Positions 9,316-19,273 of a stretch of DNA of 64,000 nucleotides are shown piece by piece (within the stretch, counting starts at the first letter, position 1; each line of letters opens with the position of its first letter). Where the stretch lies: contig CAYZQI010000001.1 of the NCBI GenBank assembly GCA_964480455.1, positions 1 to 64,000 of the forward strand. The letters are read 5' to 3'. The notes below the pieces were generated by a model. It saw only the letters and a list, made by a program, of their open reading frames with translations. It made no database searches and had not been told where the DNA came from. The position numbers were made by a program, and so were the translations under genes. Source of the DNA: JAABSX01 sp964480455 (lineage in GTDB: Bacteria > Bacteroidota > Bacteroidia > Cytophagales > Microscillaceae).

Positions 9316-11256
9316 ATGCGTATCACACCCGAAACAATTGCCCTCATCAATCAGCGCGCCGACATCATAGAAGTTGTGCAGGATTTTGTATCGCTCAAAA
9401 AAAAAGGTACCAACTGGACAGCTTGCTGCCCTTTTCACAATGAAAAAACACCTTCCTTTTCAGTTTCAGCAAGCAAGGGCATTTACAAATGCTTTGGCTG
9501 TGGCAAAGGAGGTGATGCCATAGGTTTTGTCATGGAGATTGAAAACTACTCTTATGTAGAGGCACTCAAATACCTCGCAAAGAAGTACAATATCCCCATC
9601 AAAACCGAAGAAAACCAAACTGACGAAGAACTAGAAGCGCAAAAAGAGCGTGAAAGTCTGCACATAGTGCTAGAGTTTGCCCAACATTACTTCAAGCATT
9701 TACTCCATCAATCCGAAGAAGGGCAAGCCATTGGCTTGAGTTATTTCAAAGAAAGAGGCTTCAAAAAGCCCATTATAGAAAAATTTCAGCTTGGTTACAG
9801 CCTTGCCGCTTGGGACGGCTTGCTCAAAGCTGCCGAGCAAAAAGGCTTTAAAAGGGACATCTTAGAAAGTGCTGGCCTAATTATCCAAAAAGAAAACAAG
9901 GCTTTTGACCGATTTCGTGAGCGGGTGATGTTTCCTATCCATAATGTATCAGGAAAACCCATTGCTTTTGGTGCTAGAATCTTAAAAACCGACCCCAAAC
10001 AAGCCAAATACCTCAACTCACCCGAGACTCCAGTTTATCATAAAAGCAGGGTGCTGTACGGTATCTTCCAAGCCAAAAAAAGTATCAGAGAAGCCAATAA
10101 TTGCTATTTGGTGGAAGGCTATACTGATGTTATCTCGCTACACCAAGCAGGTATTGAGAATGTAGTAGCTTCTTCGGGTACTTCGCTCACCATTGAGCAA
10201 ATCCAACTCATTAGAAGGTTTAGCGAAAACATTACGGTACTCTATGATGGCGACAGTGCAGGTATCAAAGCTTCTTTACGAGGCATTGATTTGATTTTAG
10301 AGCAAGGCTTGAATGTAAAGGTCGTAGTTTTTCCTGAGGGCGAAGACCCCGATAGCTACGTTAAAAAAGTAGGTGCTACGGCTTTTCAAAAATACCTAGA
10401 GGAAGAACAGCAAGATTTTATCACTTTCAAGGCAAATCTCTATCAGCACGCAACACGCAAAGACCCACTCAAGCGTGCCGAAATGATAAAAGAAGTAGTA
10501 CAAAGTATCATCAAAATTCCTGATGAAATCAAGAGAAGAATTTTTTTTCAAGAGTGTAGCCGCTTGCTTGGCATTGATGAGCAAACTTTGATAGCCGAGG
10601 GCAACCAAATTTTAAAGCGAGAAAGAAAGCAAATATCCCGCCCCCAAGAGCTTCCACCTGATGCTCAAATGGCTGCACAAGATACCACCCAAAATACAAA
10701 CAATACAGAAGAAGAAGCAACCACGCACCTTAGCCCCGTTTATCAGCAAGAAAAAGCAGTGATTAGGCTCATGTTGCGTTATACTGACAACGTACTGCCC
10801 TCAGTAGCACAAAAATTAGGCGTATTTTTGGCAGAGGAGTTGAAAGAGATTCGCTTTGAAAATGATTTTTTTAGAGAGATTTTTGAGGCAATTTGTAAGC
10901 TACAAAACGAGCAGGGCAATTTTCAAGCTCAAACCTTTATGCAAAATAGCCCCCAAGCTTGGAAAAATTTTCTGGCTGATTTACTTACTGAACGGTATGA
11001 AATCAGCCCACAATGGACAGAAAAATATTCTATTCAGATTCCCACAGAAGAAGATGTACTAGAGCAAATTGCCCAAGAGCATATCTTAAGACTTAAAATG
11101 CACCACGTACAGCAACTTATCAAGGAAAATAGCCAAAACCTAGCAAAGGCAACTGCCGAAGAAGAACAAATGAAACTTATGGGTATTGGCATCAAACTTA
11201 AACAACTACAGCAACAAATTGCAGTACATCTGAACAACATTATTTTGAATGTTTAG
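9316..11256 (+). CDS. dnaG: DNA primase
   Basis: DnaG makes the RNA primers for chromosome replication. The 646 residues hold the CHC2 zinc-binding domain at the N-terminus (CPFH ... KCFGCGKGGDAIGF, about residues 40-70), the catalytic core, and the Toprim fold (VEGYTDVISLHQAG near residue 263 and LYDGDSAGIKA near residue 305). A low-complexity linker (about 450-475) leads to a helical C-terminal region that normally contacts the DnaB helicase. The ATG at 9316 gives MRITPETI, close to the normal start. It is convergent with the next gene, with only 30 bases between stops. Confidence 0.95.
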   Translation: MRITPETIALINQRADIIEVVQDFVSLKKKGTNWTACCPFHNEKTPSFSVSASKGIYKCFGCGKGGDAIGFVMEIENYSYVEALKYLAKKYNIPIKTEENQTDEELEAQKERESLHIVLEFAQHYFKHLLHQSEEGQAIGLSYFKERGFKKPIIEKFQLGYSLAAWDGLLKAAEQKGFKRDILESAGLIIQKENKAFDRFRERVMFPIHNVSGKPIAFGARILKTDPKQAKYLNSPETPVYHKSRVLYGIFQAKKSIREANNCYLVEGYTDVISLHQAGIENVVASSGTSLTIEQIQLIRRFSENITVLYDGDSAGIKASLRGIDLILEQGLNVKVVVFPEGEDPDSYVKKVGATAFQKYLEEEQQDFITFKANLYQHATRKDPLKRAEMIKEVVQSIIKIPDEIKRRIFFQECSRLLGIDEQTLIAEGNQILKRERKQISRPQELPPDAQMAAQDTTQNTNNTEEEATTHLSPVYQQEKAVIRLMLRYTDNVLPSVAQKLGVFLAEELKEIRFENDFFREIFEAICKLQNEQGNFQAQTFMQNSPQAWKNFLADLLTERYEISPQWTEKYSIQIPTEEDVLEQIAQEHILRLKMHHVQQLIKENSQNLAKATAEEEQMKLMGIGIKLKQLQQQIAVHLNNIILNV

Positions 11257-11286
11257 GTTGAATATCGCATGGACATTATCTCAATT

Positions 11287-12501
11287 TCAAAAAAACCAAG
11301 CTGGGCGTTTGAATCGTTCGCCTTTTAAGATTTTCTGTATAATCTCTACGAGTTCTTCAAATACGGGGCAGTCATTGTTGCTCAATAAAATGAGTGTAGT
11401 TTGTGAAGCAGGTTGGTAGAGCAAAATACTCTTGAACCCAAGCCACGAGCCTATCTGGTAAAACCCCTCTTGTGCAGGCCGAATGTGCCAACTGAACCCG
11501 TAGGGCTTTGCTTCTCCATTTTGTAGCTTCACGGGGTGAAATGCTTCTTGCAGCACCGCCTCAGTTACGAGGGCTTGGTTGTGCCAAGCCAAGTTCCAAA
11601 GCATTAAATCTTCTGCACTAGCATAAATGCCATTACTACCATAAATCTTATTGAGGAAGTTATCGTCAAAAAGCGTTTTTTGGTCATTTTGAAACCCTAC
11701 TACTTTATTAGGGTGCTTAAAATCTTCATAGTATTTGGGTAAGAAAGTATTTTTTAGCCCTAGTGGTTCGCAAATCATTTTGGCTAGAAATTGCCTAAAC
11801 GGTTGCTGGCTAATTTTTTCTACAATGCCTGCCAGCAGCACATAGTTGGTATAGCTATATTCCCAGGCCGTGGCAGGCAGAAAATTGGAATCAACTTGCT
11901 CATTTTCTAGCCAAGCTATCACATTGCGGTTGCGTGCATAGGTCATCAACTCATTAGATTGGGTGTAGAAATAGCTCAAATAATCTGGAATTCCTGAGGT
12001 ATGCGTGAGCAACTGTCTGATGGTGATATTAGGATAAGGTACTGCAGGGTAAAACTTATATAGGCTATCTTCAAGGCTCAACTTATTTTTCTGCACCAAT
12101 ATCAGCACAGCCATCGCAGTAAAACTCTTGGAGATAGCACCTATTCTGAAGGTAGATTGAGCGGTGAGGGGCGTATTGTTGCGCAAGTCAGCCAAGCCAT
12201 AGCTTTTTTTGAGCAGCGTAGTACCTTTTTCTAAAATCAATACATTGCCATTAAAAAGTTTTTTTTTTTGAACTTGAGAGAGGACAAGGTCTATTTTTGC
12301 CTGTTTGATTTCTCTTTGCTGTATGCGTAGGGAGTCAAGTTTCTTTTCAAGTAGCCTATCGGGCTTACTTTTGGGGAGAAAGTATTGAAAGAAAAGTGTC
12401 AGAATTAGTATCGAAGCAAGAACTAAAAGCAGATTGGAAACATTTTTGTTAAGGAATATCTGAAAAGTTTGATATAATTTCCCAATTGGGTGTTTAATCA
12501 T
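11287..12501 (-). CDS. Membrane-anchored beta-lactamase-family protein lacking catalytic residues
   Basis: A 404-residue protein with an N-terminal membrane anchor (LLLVLASILILTLFFQYFL) and an extracytoplasmic class C beta-lactamase/D-alanyl-peptidase fold. Family landmarks are plain: FRIGAISKSFTAMAV, LLTHTSGIPDYLSY, and the YGFSWHI and LGFKS region near the end. The catalytic positions are altered. The S-x-x-K serine is alanine (A-I-S-K), the Y-x-N motif reads Y-S-Y, and the HxG triad position reads Q-I-G-S. It is therefore probably a non-hydrolytic binding protein, or an enzyme with relocated residues. The alanine codon is GCT on the coding strand. It is convergent with dnaG; no partner is evident. 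Confidence 0.75.
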   Translation of the reverse strand: MIKHPIGKLYQTFQIFLNKNVSNLLLVLASILILTLFFQYFLPKSKPDRLLEKKLDSLRIQQREIKQAKIDLVLSQVQKKKLFNGNVLILEKGTTLLKKSYGLADLRNNTPLTAQSTFRIGAISKSFTAMAVLILVQKNKLSLEDSLYKFYPAVPYPNITIRQLLTHTSGIPDYLSYFYTQSNELMTYARNRNVIAWLENEQVDSNFLPATAWEYSYTNYVLLAGIVEKISQQPFRQFLAKMICEPLGLKNTFLPKYYEDFKHPNKVVGFQNDQKTLFDDNFLNKIYGSNGIYASAEDLMLWNLAWHNQALVTEAVLQEAFHPVKLQNGEAKPYGFSWHIRPAQEGFYQIGSWLGFKSILLYQPASQTTLILLSNNDCPVFEELVEIIQKILKGERFKRPAWFF

Positions 12502-12680
12502 TTTGATTGATTATAAAAAGGCTCAAAGCTATGTAAACTATTTTTTACCTACGACAAGTGAGTTGTGCTGATTTGGCTTTGGTTAGTAATGCTTCAAAAC
12601 AAAGTAATCTTGAGCTACTGATTATCCGTTGAATAAAACTCAATAACCAAACGATTCATCTGCTACAAGTTTGTTTGTAT

Positions 12681-13313
12681 TTAGTTAATTTCTTTTACAG
12701 CTTTAAACACAAAAGGCAAATCAATGATAGACTCGAAGTGCATACCTGTTTCGCGCATATCTTCATCTTCTTCTTCGTAGTGCCATTCTACAAGCAGTGG
12801 GTGTTCGTGTGCTAGGGTAACTTCTTCATTATCTTTTTCCTCAGGTAGATTGTTTTCTTCTTCTTCGTTCTCTTTTTCAGCTTGTACTTCCTCTGGTGCT
12901 TCTTCTTCCTCCTCGTGTTTTCCATTTTTGAGTGTTTCTAAGACATCTTTGGCGAGTTCTAAGAAAGTTTGCTCAGAGGCGAGGGCTGCTTTGCCGAGCG
13001 AGTCTTGGGCTTGTTGGCTTTCTTCGCTCTCTTGTTTGTCTTCGGCATATCCTTCTTTGAGATTTTTCAGATTTTTGAGCATATTCACAAGATAGTCGGC
13101 GGTGCTTGTATTAAAGTAAATTAGTTTTAGTATAAATCGTGTGGGTGTTTCTTTCTTTTCTGTTACATAATCTTCCACCCATTTCATGAGTGGGTCATAA
13201 AAATTTTCTGCATCTTCTGGGATAGACACACCGCTTATTTCTAAGTAATTATTATCAAAATCAAATTTAACTGCAGGAGTTTTGGAGGTTTTTTCTATTA
13301 CTATGTCTTCCAT
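12681..13313 (-). CDS. SiaC family (DUF1987) protein with a large acidic insertion
   Basis: A 210-residue paralogue of the SiaC-type protein at 4945. Its two ends match the short paralogue: ISGVSIPEDAENFYDPL and the phospho-site YFNTSTAD at the N-side, VEWHYEEEDEDMRETGMHFESI at the C-side. Between them, where the short form has only a tight turn, about 80 residues are inserted (roughly residues 90-170), rich in E, K and Q and including an EEEEEAPEE run. The fold should be intact with the insertion as a helical, highly negative arm. No SiaA/B/D-like genes flank it. It is followed downstream by a convergent gene and preceded by folC on the same strand. Confidence 0.82.
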   Translation of the reverse strand: MEDIVIEKTSKTPAVKFDFDNNYLEISGVSIPEDAENFYDPLMKWVEDYVTEKKETPTRFILKLIYFNTSTADYLVNMLKNLKNLKEGYAEDKQESEESQQAQDSLGKAALASEQTFLELAKDVLETLKNGKHEEEEEAPEEVQAEKENEEEENNLPEEKDNEEVTLAHEHPLLVEWHYEEEDEDMRETGMHFESIIDLPFVFKAVKEIN

Positions 13314-13364
13314 ATTTGGGTTGTTTAATCTACACCGTTTAATTGCACTAAAATAAGGAAAATT

Positions 13365-14699
13365 TTATTCTTTTACTAAAAAATCTAATTCGGCTACTAC
13401 AAATGTACTGCCACCAATAAAGATGAGGTCATTTTCTTTTGCATTTTTCTTTGCATTTTGCAGTGCTGTATTTACATCATCAAAAAATAACCCCTTAATG
13501 CCCATAAAGTTAGCACTTATTTTTAACTCTTCTACACTTTGCGCTCTTGGAGAATTGAAAGTACAAAAATAAAAAAAGGCTTCTCGCGGGAAAAGTTTGA
13601 GCATAGCTTGTAAATCTTTGTCTTTTGCAAATCCTAGCACCAAGTGAAGGGCTTGGTAGGGTGTTTTTTTTAGTAAATTAGCTACTTGATAAATGCCTGC
13701 CTCATTGTGGGCAACATCACATACAACAGTGGGCTTTTGGGCGAGGGTCTGCCACCTACCTTTGAGTTTTACCAGTTTGTGGAGTTGTTCTGTGCCCTTT
13801 TTGATATGCTTTGGGTCAATCTGAAAGCCTTGCGTTTTAAGTAAGTCTATGGTGTTTAAGACTCCTTGGAGGTTTTTCTGCTGATGTTCGCCCAACAAAA
13901 AGGGCTGAATATCTTTCAAGATTAAGTTTTCGTCCTTATATATCCTCCATACTGTTTGCACATCTCCTTGCTGGCTTTCTACACGGTATTGGTCTTCTGC
14001 AAAAAAAATAGGGGCTTGCCTTTCTGCGGCAGTAGTCAAAAAAACATCTACTGTTTCTGCTTGCTTTTCGCTGATGACTACCGGGGTATTTTGTTTGATA
14101 ATGCCTGCCTTTTCGCTGGCTATTTGAGGAAGTGTATCTCCCAAAATATCCTTGTGGTCAAAACTAATGTTGGTAATGTGCGCCACCAAGGGCTGTATCA
14201 CATTGGTAGAGTCCCAGCGACCGCCAAGCCCTACTTCTACCACAGTGATATCTAGGTTAGCCTCTGCAAAATATTGAAATGCCATGGCTACACTGACCTC
14301 AAAAAAGCTAGGTGAGCGGCTTTCTATCAGTTCAAAATGCTGTTGTACAAAAGCCACTACCCAATCTTTGGGAGCTTCTTCTCCATTTACTTTGATACGT
14401 TCTGTAAAATTTACCAAATGAGGCGAAGTGTGTAGCCCTACTTTGTAGCCTGCCGCTTGCAGAATAGCCGCAAGCAGATGACAAGTACTCCCTTTGCCAT
14501 TGGTACCTGCCACATGTACGCTCTTAAATTTTGTTTCAGGATGACCGAGTGCTTTACAAAATGCTTGAATGTTATCTAATTTGGGCTTTAAAGCTTGCCC
14601 GCCTTGTTTCTGAAACATAGGCAAACGTGTGTAGAGGTATTCCATCACCTCTGTATAATTTCTGGGCTTCAAGTATGTTTTTTCTGCAAATTTAATCAT
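13365..14699 (-). CDS. folC: Bifunctional folylpolyglutamate/dihydrofolate synthase
   Basis: FolC is an ATP-dependent Mur-ligase-type enzyme. It adds glutamate to dihydropteroate and to tetrahydrofolates. Visible motifs are the ATP loop HVAGTNGKGSTCHLLAA (near residue 60), VEVGLGGRWDSTN, the SFDHKDILG segment and VVCDVAHNEAG in the C-terminal domain. The ATG at 14,699 gives 444 residues; a TTG ten codons upstream or the ATG of MEYLYTRLPMF are alternatives. Length is normal for the family. It stands 51 bases upstream of the enlarged siaC gene, so the two may share a transcript. Confidence 0.9.
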   Translation of the reverse strand: MIKFAEKTYLKPRNYTEVMEYLYTRLPMFQKQGGQALKPKLDNIQAFCKALGHPETKFKSVHVAGTNGKGSTCHLLAAILQAAGYKVGLHTSPHLVNFTERIKVNGEEAPKDWVVAFVQQHFELIESRSPSFFEVSVAMAFQYFAEANLDITVVEVGLGGRWDSTNVIQPLVAHITNISFDHKDILGDTLPQIASEKAGIIKQNTPVVISEKQAETVDVFLTTAAERQAPIFFAEDQYRVESQQGDVQTVWRIYKDENLILKDIQPFLLGEHQQKNLQGVLNTIDLLKTQGFQIDPKHIKKGTEQLHKLVKLKGRWQTLAQKPTVVCDVAHNEAGIYQVANLLKKTPYQALHLVLGFAKDKDLQAMLKLFPREAFFYFCTFNSPRAQSVEELKISANFMGIKGLFFDDVNTALQNAKKNAKENDLIFIGGSTFVVAELDFLVKE

Positions 14700-15087
14700 T
14701 CGCCCCATAAAGTCTAATCTATCACGCAAATAATCTTATGGATAAAAAAGAGATTTTTGAAGTTAAGTTTTTAAATGACTTTATCACCACAATTGACGGT
14801 TACTCTTGGTAGTAATTTTAGATAAATTTATGATATTTGCTTGTAAGTAGTAAGCTAAGAAATGGTTAATTGTCAATTTAAGATAGTATTTGACCATCAG
14901 TAATTTACAACTACAAAAAGGTTGATTTCATGTTTCTAATCAAGAGAAAAGCAATGCGTATTTTAATTATTCAATGGATAATCAGCAACTTAGTAGTATT
15001 TAAACCTCTTTTTTTGGAACTTTGGCAATCAAAGAATGTAAAAATTTTATCAAGCATAAACATACACCAAAAATCATCAAACCTACC

Positions 15088-17277
15088 ATGAATACACGCC
15101 TAATTCAGTATTTGATAATAAGTCTATTGAGTAGTTTTTTTTACTGCATTCCTTCTGTATATGCCATTGATACTGTCCAAAATGGTACTTGGAGTAATCC
15201 TGCCACTTGGCAAGGGGGCGTAGTGCCTCCGCCTGGGTCAGACATCAGAATCTTGCATCAAGTAATCCTCAATCTTAATGTTACTACCAATCAGCTTGAA
15301 ATCACCAATGGCAGCCAATTAGAGGTAGGGCCGTTTAGCCTTACTGTGCAAGGCGGCTTGAGCTTGGCAGGGCAGTTTATAGATGGAGATGATGCAGGCA
15401 CCAATACTTTTGAGGGCAATATCACAGTCAGTAATTCAGGGCAATTTATCCCCACTGCCAATTCAAACTACGTCTTTCGGGGCAATATCATCAATGAAGG
15501 AGTTTTCAATCACTCTGGCACAGGCACAATCACTTTTGCAGGCAACATACCACAAAGCCTTTTGGCCACACAAAGCATCACACTAGAAGGTAATTTACTC
15601 GATATTCAAAACCAGCTTACTATCTTAGATGGACAAACTGTAAACCTCAACAGCCAACAAATCCAAATTAATGAAAATACAACACTACGCAACCAAAACA
15701 CCGCAGGGCTTACTCTTACGGGGTTTGTGTCGGGGAGTGGTACTTTTGAGAATGCTGAAAATGGCTACACTACCTACGAAGCCAATGATGCTCCCGAAGT
15801 AACTCTCCTCAGTGCAGCCAATAACAGTACCTTTGTGTATCGCTCTAATCAAAACCAAACCATTAAAGCAGGTACTTACTACCATCTTGAAGTAGGCAAT
15901 ACGGCCCTTGCTGACAGAGAGAAATCCCTCAGTGGAAATACCACTGTATTAGGAAACCTTACCATATTAGAAGGCTTACAGGGAAATACTCTCTTCACAA
16001 CACAAACACACGACCTCACCTTAGAAGGCAACTTTCAGAGTGAAGGGCAGTTTTTAACAGATGATAGCCGAATGATTTTTCAAGGAAATCAACCACAAAA
16101 CCTTGCCCAAAATGCGGGCACAATTCGTTTTTTTGAAATCGTACTCAACAAGACGGGAGGTGCAGTAAGTAATACCTCGCCCATAGAAGTATCAAATCGG
16201 ATAATTTTTACGCAAGGCTTCTGGGAAAGCAGCCAAACCAATCCATTGATTTTTTTAGAAAATAGCAGTGCCGAAGGAGCTTCCTCACAAAGTTTTGTGC
16301 GTGGCGCAGTGCAAAAAATAGGCAACCAAGCATTTAATTTCCCCATAGGGGCAGAAAATATTTTTGCACCAATGTCTATTAGTAATTTGAGCCAAAATGA
16401 TACTTTTACGGCAAGTTACACGCACACCGCCCACCCCCAGGCAGGGGTTAATAATCCAGATTTTACCTTTATCAGCCAAGTTGAATATTGGACACTCACC
16501 AAGCAAAATCCAAATACGATGTATCAGATAGGGCTGTCTTGGGCAGATGGTACGCTGAGCGGCATACAACAGCCCAGCGACCTTGCCCTTATCCACTGGA
16601 ACGGTACACTTTGGCAAGCATACGCCGCTGCTGCACAAGGCAATGCCAATGCAGGGCAACTCCAAAGTACACAAAGTATCAATTTGCAAGGAGATTTTAC
16701 TTTTGCCTCTTTGGAAGCCTTAAATTCTTTAGGAAATACAGACTTAGTACCGCCAAGCCCCCTGCTAGAGAGTGTATTGGTTACGGAAGCAGGGCATATT
16801 GCGCTTACTTGGCAAGATTTGGCTTTTCAAGAAACAAGCTACCGCATAGCACGCAGCACAGAAGATAACCCTACTTTTGTAACTTACCAAGAACTCCCAC
16901 GCAATAGCACTACTTTTATAGATACCCAAGTAACTCAAGGGCAAACCTATTTTTACAATTTAACTGCACTCAATAATTTTGGAGCATCAGCCCCAAGCAA
17001 TGTATTGGGTGCTTTGGTGGGCATCATCAGTAATTTAGAAAATCCTCTTGAGGCTTTGCCTCAAGCCTACCCCAACCCAAGTTCGGGTAGCTTTGTTATT
17101 CATAACCCGTTTTTTCCTATTCATCTTTTTGATGCACAAGGCAAAGAAGTACAATTTGATAAGGAAATCCATCAACAAAGAGTTATTCAGATAGATATTT
17201 CTTTTCTTCCTTCGGGGCTATATTTTTTAAGATTAGGCGCAGAAATACCCGTTATTTTGAAAATTTTGAAAGAGTGA
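15088..17277 (+). CDS. Large secreted protein with type IX secretion sorting domain
   Basis: A 729-residue exported protein. The ATG at 15,088 precedes a signal peptide (LIQYLIISLLSSFFYCIPSVYA); a TTG at 15,022 adds 22 charged residues and is less likely. The N-terminus has the 'W-S-N-P-A-T-W-Q-G-G' opening common in Bacteroidota surface proteins. The middle is a long beta-strand-rich repeat region with N, Q, G and T, suggestive of a beta-helix. There is a fibronectin-III-like domain near residues 575-640 and a C-terminal sorting domain (AYPNPSSGSFVI ... DISFLPSGLYFLRL). It should be exported through the outer membrane by the type IX system and attached to the cell surface. The binding target or enzymatic role is unknown. 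Confidence 0.8.
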   Translation: MNTRLIQYLIISLLSSFFYCIPSVYAIDTVQNGTWSNPATWQGGVVPPPGSDIRILHQVILNLNVTTNQLEITNGSQLEVGPFSLTVQGGLSLAGQFIDGDDAGTNTFEGNITVSNSGQFIPTANSNYVFRGNIINEGVFNHSGTGTITFAGNIPQSLLATQSITLEGNLLDIQNQLTILDGQTVNLNSQQIQINENTTLRNQNTAGLTLTGFVSGSGTFENAENGYTTYEANDAPEVTLLSAANNSTFVYRSNQNQTIKAGTYYHLEVGNTALADREKSLSGNTTVLGNLTILEGLQGNTLFTTQTHDLTLEGNFQSEGQFLTDDSRMIFQGNQPQNLAQNAGTIRFFEIVLNKTGGAVSNTSPIEVSNRIIFTQGFWESSQTNPLIFLENSSAEGASSQSFVRGAVQKIGNQAFNFPIGAENIFAPMSISNLSQNDTFTASYTHTAHPQAGVNNPDFTFISQVEYWTLTKQNPNTMYQIGLSWADGTLSGIQQPSDLALIHWNGTLWQAYAAAAQGNANAGQLQSTQSINLQGDFTFASLEALNSLGNTDLVPPSPLLESVLVTEAGHIALTWQDLAFQETSYRIARSTEDNPTFVTYQELPRNSTTFIDTQVTQGQTYFYNLTALNNFGASAPSNVLGALVGIISNLENPLEALPQAYPNPSSGSFVIHNPFFPIHLFDAQGKEVQFDKEIHQQRVIQIDISFLPSGLYFLRLGAEIPVILKILKE

Positions 17278-17303
17278 AAATTAATGCCTCCCTAATAATT
17301 TTG

Positions 17304-17422
17304 ATTCTTTGACAATTTTTATGATTGTGTGCGATAAGATGAGCTAAATACTGTTTAGAACATAAATGCCAGCGGACTGGAAGTCCGCTGCTACAGATTT
17401 CCACAAAAATTGTCAGACAACC
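17304..17422. repeat. Dispersed repeat, copy 1
   Basis: This about 119-bp element has inverted ends (TTTGACAATTTTT and AAAAATTGTCAGACAA) and an inner hairpin AGCGGACTGGAAGTCCGCT. It is nearly identical to the copy at 19,616. It sits in the convergent gap after the sorting-domain protein gene. Confidence 0.75.
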
Positions 17423-17425
17423 ATA

Positions 17426-17533
17426 GTTTTTGTGATGATGCTTCATAAAAAAACTTTGATGTTATTCAGCACATAAATGTCAGCGGCCTGGAAGTCCACT
17501 GCTACAGATTTTCATAAAAGTTGTCAGACAATC
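17426..17533. repeat. Dispersed repeat, copy 2 (5' end missing)
   Basis: A diverged copy directly behind copy 1. It keeps the inner hairpin in weakened form (CAGCGGCCTGGAAGTCCACTG) and the right end TTGTCAGACAATCAA but lacks the GTTCTTTGACAA left end. The tandem arrangement suggests one inserted into or duplicated from the other. Confidence 0.65.
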
Positions 17534-17540
17534 AAAAAAG

Positions 17541-19055
17541 TTATTTCAAAATCTTAAAGTCCACCCGCCTGTTTTGCTGTCTGCCTTCATCTGTATCATT
17601 GCTGGCGATGGGCTGGGTTTTTCCAAAGCCTTTGGCAATTACTTGGGCTTCCTCAATACCTTTACTCAAAAGATAGGCACGACAAGCAACTGCACGCTGT
17701 TCTGAAAGTAGTTGATTGTTTTGTGCATTTCCTATGGCATCGGTGTGTCCTTGTAGTTCTATTTGTGTGCCTGGATTTGCCTTCAAAAAATCTACCAAGC
17801 GGTTTAACTCACTGTATGACTCTGAGCGGAGGGTAGCTTTTGCAAAATCAAAGAAAATATTATTCAGTCTAAAGGTCTGTCCTACCTCGATGGGCATCAA
17901 GTAAAGGTCTTTTTGTACTTCGCCATATTTCTTAATGTTGGTAAGGTCAAGTTGCTCTGAAACAGAAAAATATTCTTCTGCCTTGCCAATGATACCATAC
18001 GCTGCCCCTTTGGGCAAAGTAATTTTATAGCTTCCATCATTAGGGTTGGCACGTGCTATGCCCACTTCTCGGCCTGTGGCAAGCGACTCATAGATTACTG
18101 TAGCAGCAATTTCTTTCTTTGTTTTGGCATCATAGACTTTGCCATAAACCAGCAAAACAGGCTCGGGGCGGAGATTTTCTGTGATGCGTGTGCTAAAAAT
18201 ATCATAAGTACCTGAAGCAGGATTTACACTAGCGATGTAAGCCATTTCGCCTGAGGCAGGAATACTAAAATAGATATTGCTTTCAGCGGTATTGATAGGT
18301 GCGCCCAAGTTGGCAGGTTTGCTCCATTGCTGCCAAGTGTTGTCTAAACGGCGTGTTACATAGACATCATAACCTCCTAACCCCCCCTCACGCTGACTGG
18401 CAAAGTAAAGTGTCTTATTGTCTGAGGCGATAAAGGGAGTTACCTCACCCAAAGCGGTATTAATTTGCTTTCCTAAATTTTGGGGGGGCGACCAATTGCC
18501 ATTTTCTTGCAAAAAACTCGCGAAGAGGTCAAAGCTATTTTCTTCTTTTTCCATAAAAGCCATTATGAGTGTTTTGCCATCTCCAGCAAGGGTAGCACTA
18601 GAATAAGTACCTTGATTCATTGTATCAAAGTCTTCTATCAGCATACCTTCGGGAGAGCTCCAGCCTGTTTTTGTTTTTTTAGAAAGCGAGAAGCCTGTTT
18701 TGGTACGTACCCCTCTGCTAAAATGCCCGAAGATAAGTGCTGTATTGCCATCGGGTGTTACTCCGAGCAGCGCAGAGTTTTGTTCTGTATTGAAGTTACT
18801 TTTGAGGTGATAGGCTTTGCCCCACTTGCCGTCAGCTTGTTTTTCAGAAGCCCAGATATTTTGGGGTTTTTGTACACCTTTGTTTTCGGGGTGTCCTTCT
18901 CTCACAAAATAGAGTGTTTTTCCATCAGGGGAGATGATAGGAGCAAACTCAGAAAATTTAGAGTTAATATCATCACCTAAACTCTCTAGAGTTTGTGCAG
19001 AGCTATTGAGTAGTAAAAAGCACATAAAAATCCACAAGAATAATATATTTTTCAT
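17541..19055 (-). CDS. OmpA-family outer membrane protein with PD40 propeller repeats
   Basis: A 504-residue exported protein. There is a signal peptide (MKNILFLWIFMCFLLLNSSAQ), then a PD40/WD40-like beta-propeller region (about residues 30-290; repeated motifs such as SPDGKTLYFVREG and LAGDGKTLIMAF), a small carboxypeptidase-regulatory-like beta domain (about 300-375), and a C-terminal OmpA peptidoglycan-binding domain (FFDFAKATLRSES, LQGHTDAIGNAQNN, RRVDF). Proteins of this layout tie the outer membrane to peptidoglycan, and in Bacteroidota some belong to the type IX secretion or gliding apparatus (PorE-like). That function is inference. It stands alone. Confidence 0.85.
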   Translation of the reverse strand: MKNILFLWIFMCFLLLNSSAQTLESLGDDINSKFSEFAPIISPDGKTLYFVREGHPENKGVQKPQNIWASEKQADGKWGKAYHLKSNFNTEQNSALLGVTPDGNTALIFGHFSRGVRTKTGFSLSKKTKTGWSSPEGMLIEDFDTMNQGTYSSATLAGDGKTLIMAFMEKEENSFDLFASFLQENGNWSPPQNLGKQINTALGEVTPFIASDNKTLYFASQREGGLGGYDVYVTRRLDNTWQQWSKPANLGAPINTAESNIYFSIPASGEMAYIASVNPASGTYDIFSTRITENLRPEPVLLVYGKVYDAKTKKEIAATVIYESLATGREVGIARANPNDGSYKITLPKGAAYGIIGKAEEYFSVSEQLDLTNIKKYGEVQKDLYLMPIEVGQTFRLNNIFFDFAKATLRSESYSELNRLVDFLKANPGTQIELQGHTDAIGNAQNNQLLSEQRAVACRAYLLSKGIEEAQVIAKGFGKTQPIASNDTDEGRQQNRRVDFKILK

Positions 19056-19273
19056 ATCTTGTATTGAAGTATTTTTTTAACGATTGATTTATTTATTCTG
19101 AAACGAAACAAACTAACAAAAATTAACTATCCATTCATCAATAATCAACAAAAGCAAAAAGTGATTTTCGCAAAAATAAAGGGCAAGAGTATTTCTCAAC
19201 ATCTCAAAATAATGCAACTTTGCAACTTTGACAAAGTTTAGAGTTTAGAAGATTTGTAATCTGAAAGTAGCTA

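Noticed and set aside
12850..13095. Plus-strand serine-rich open frame of 81 codons opposite the SiaC-like gene
   Set aside because: It is the complement of GAA/GAG-rich codons in the acidic insertion; low complexity and no family features.
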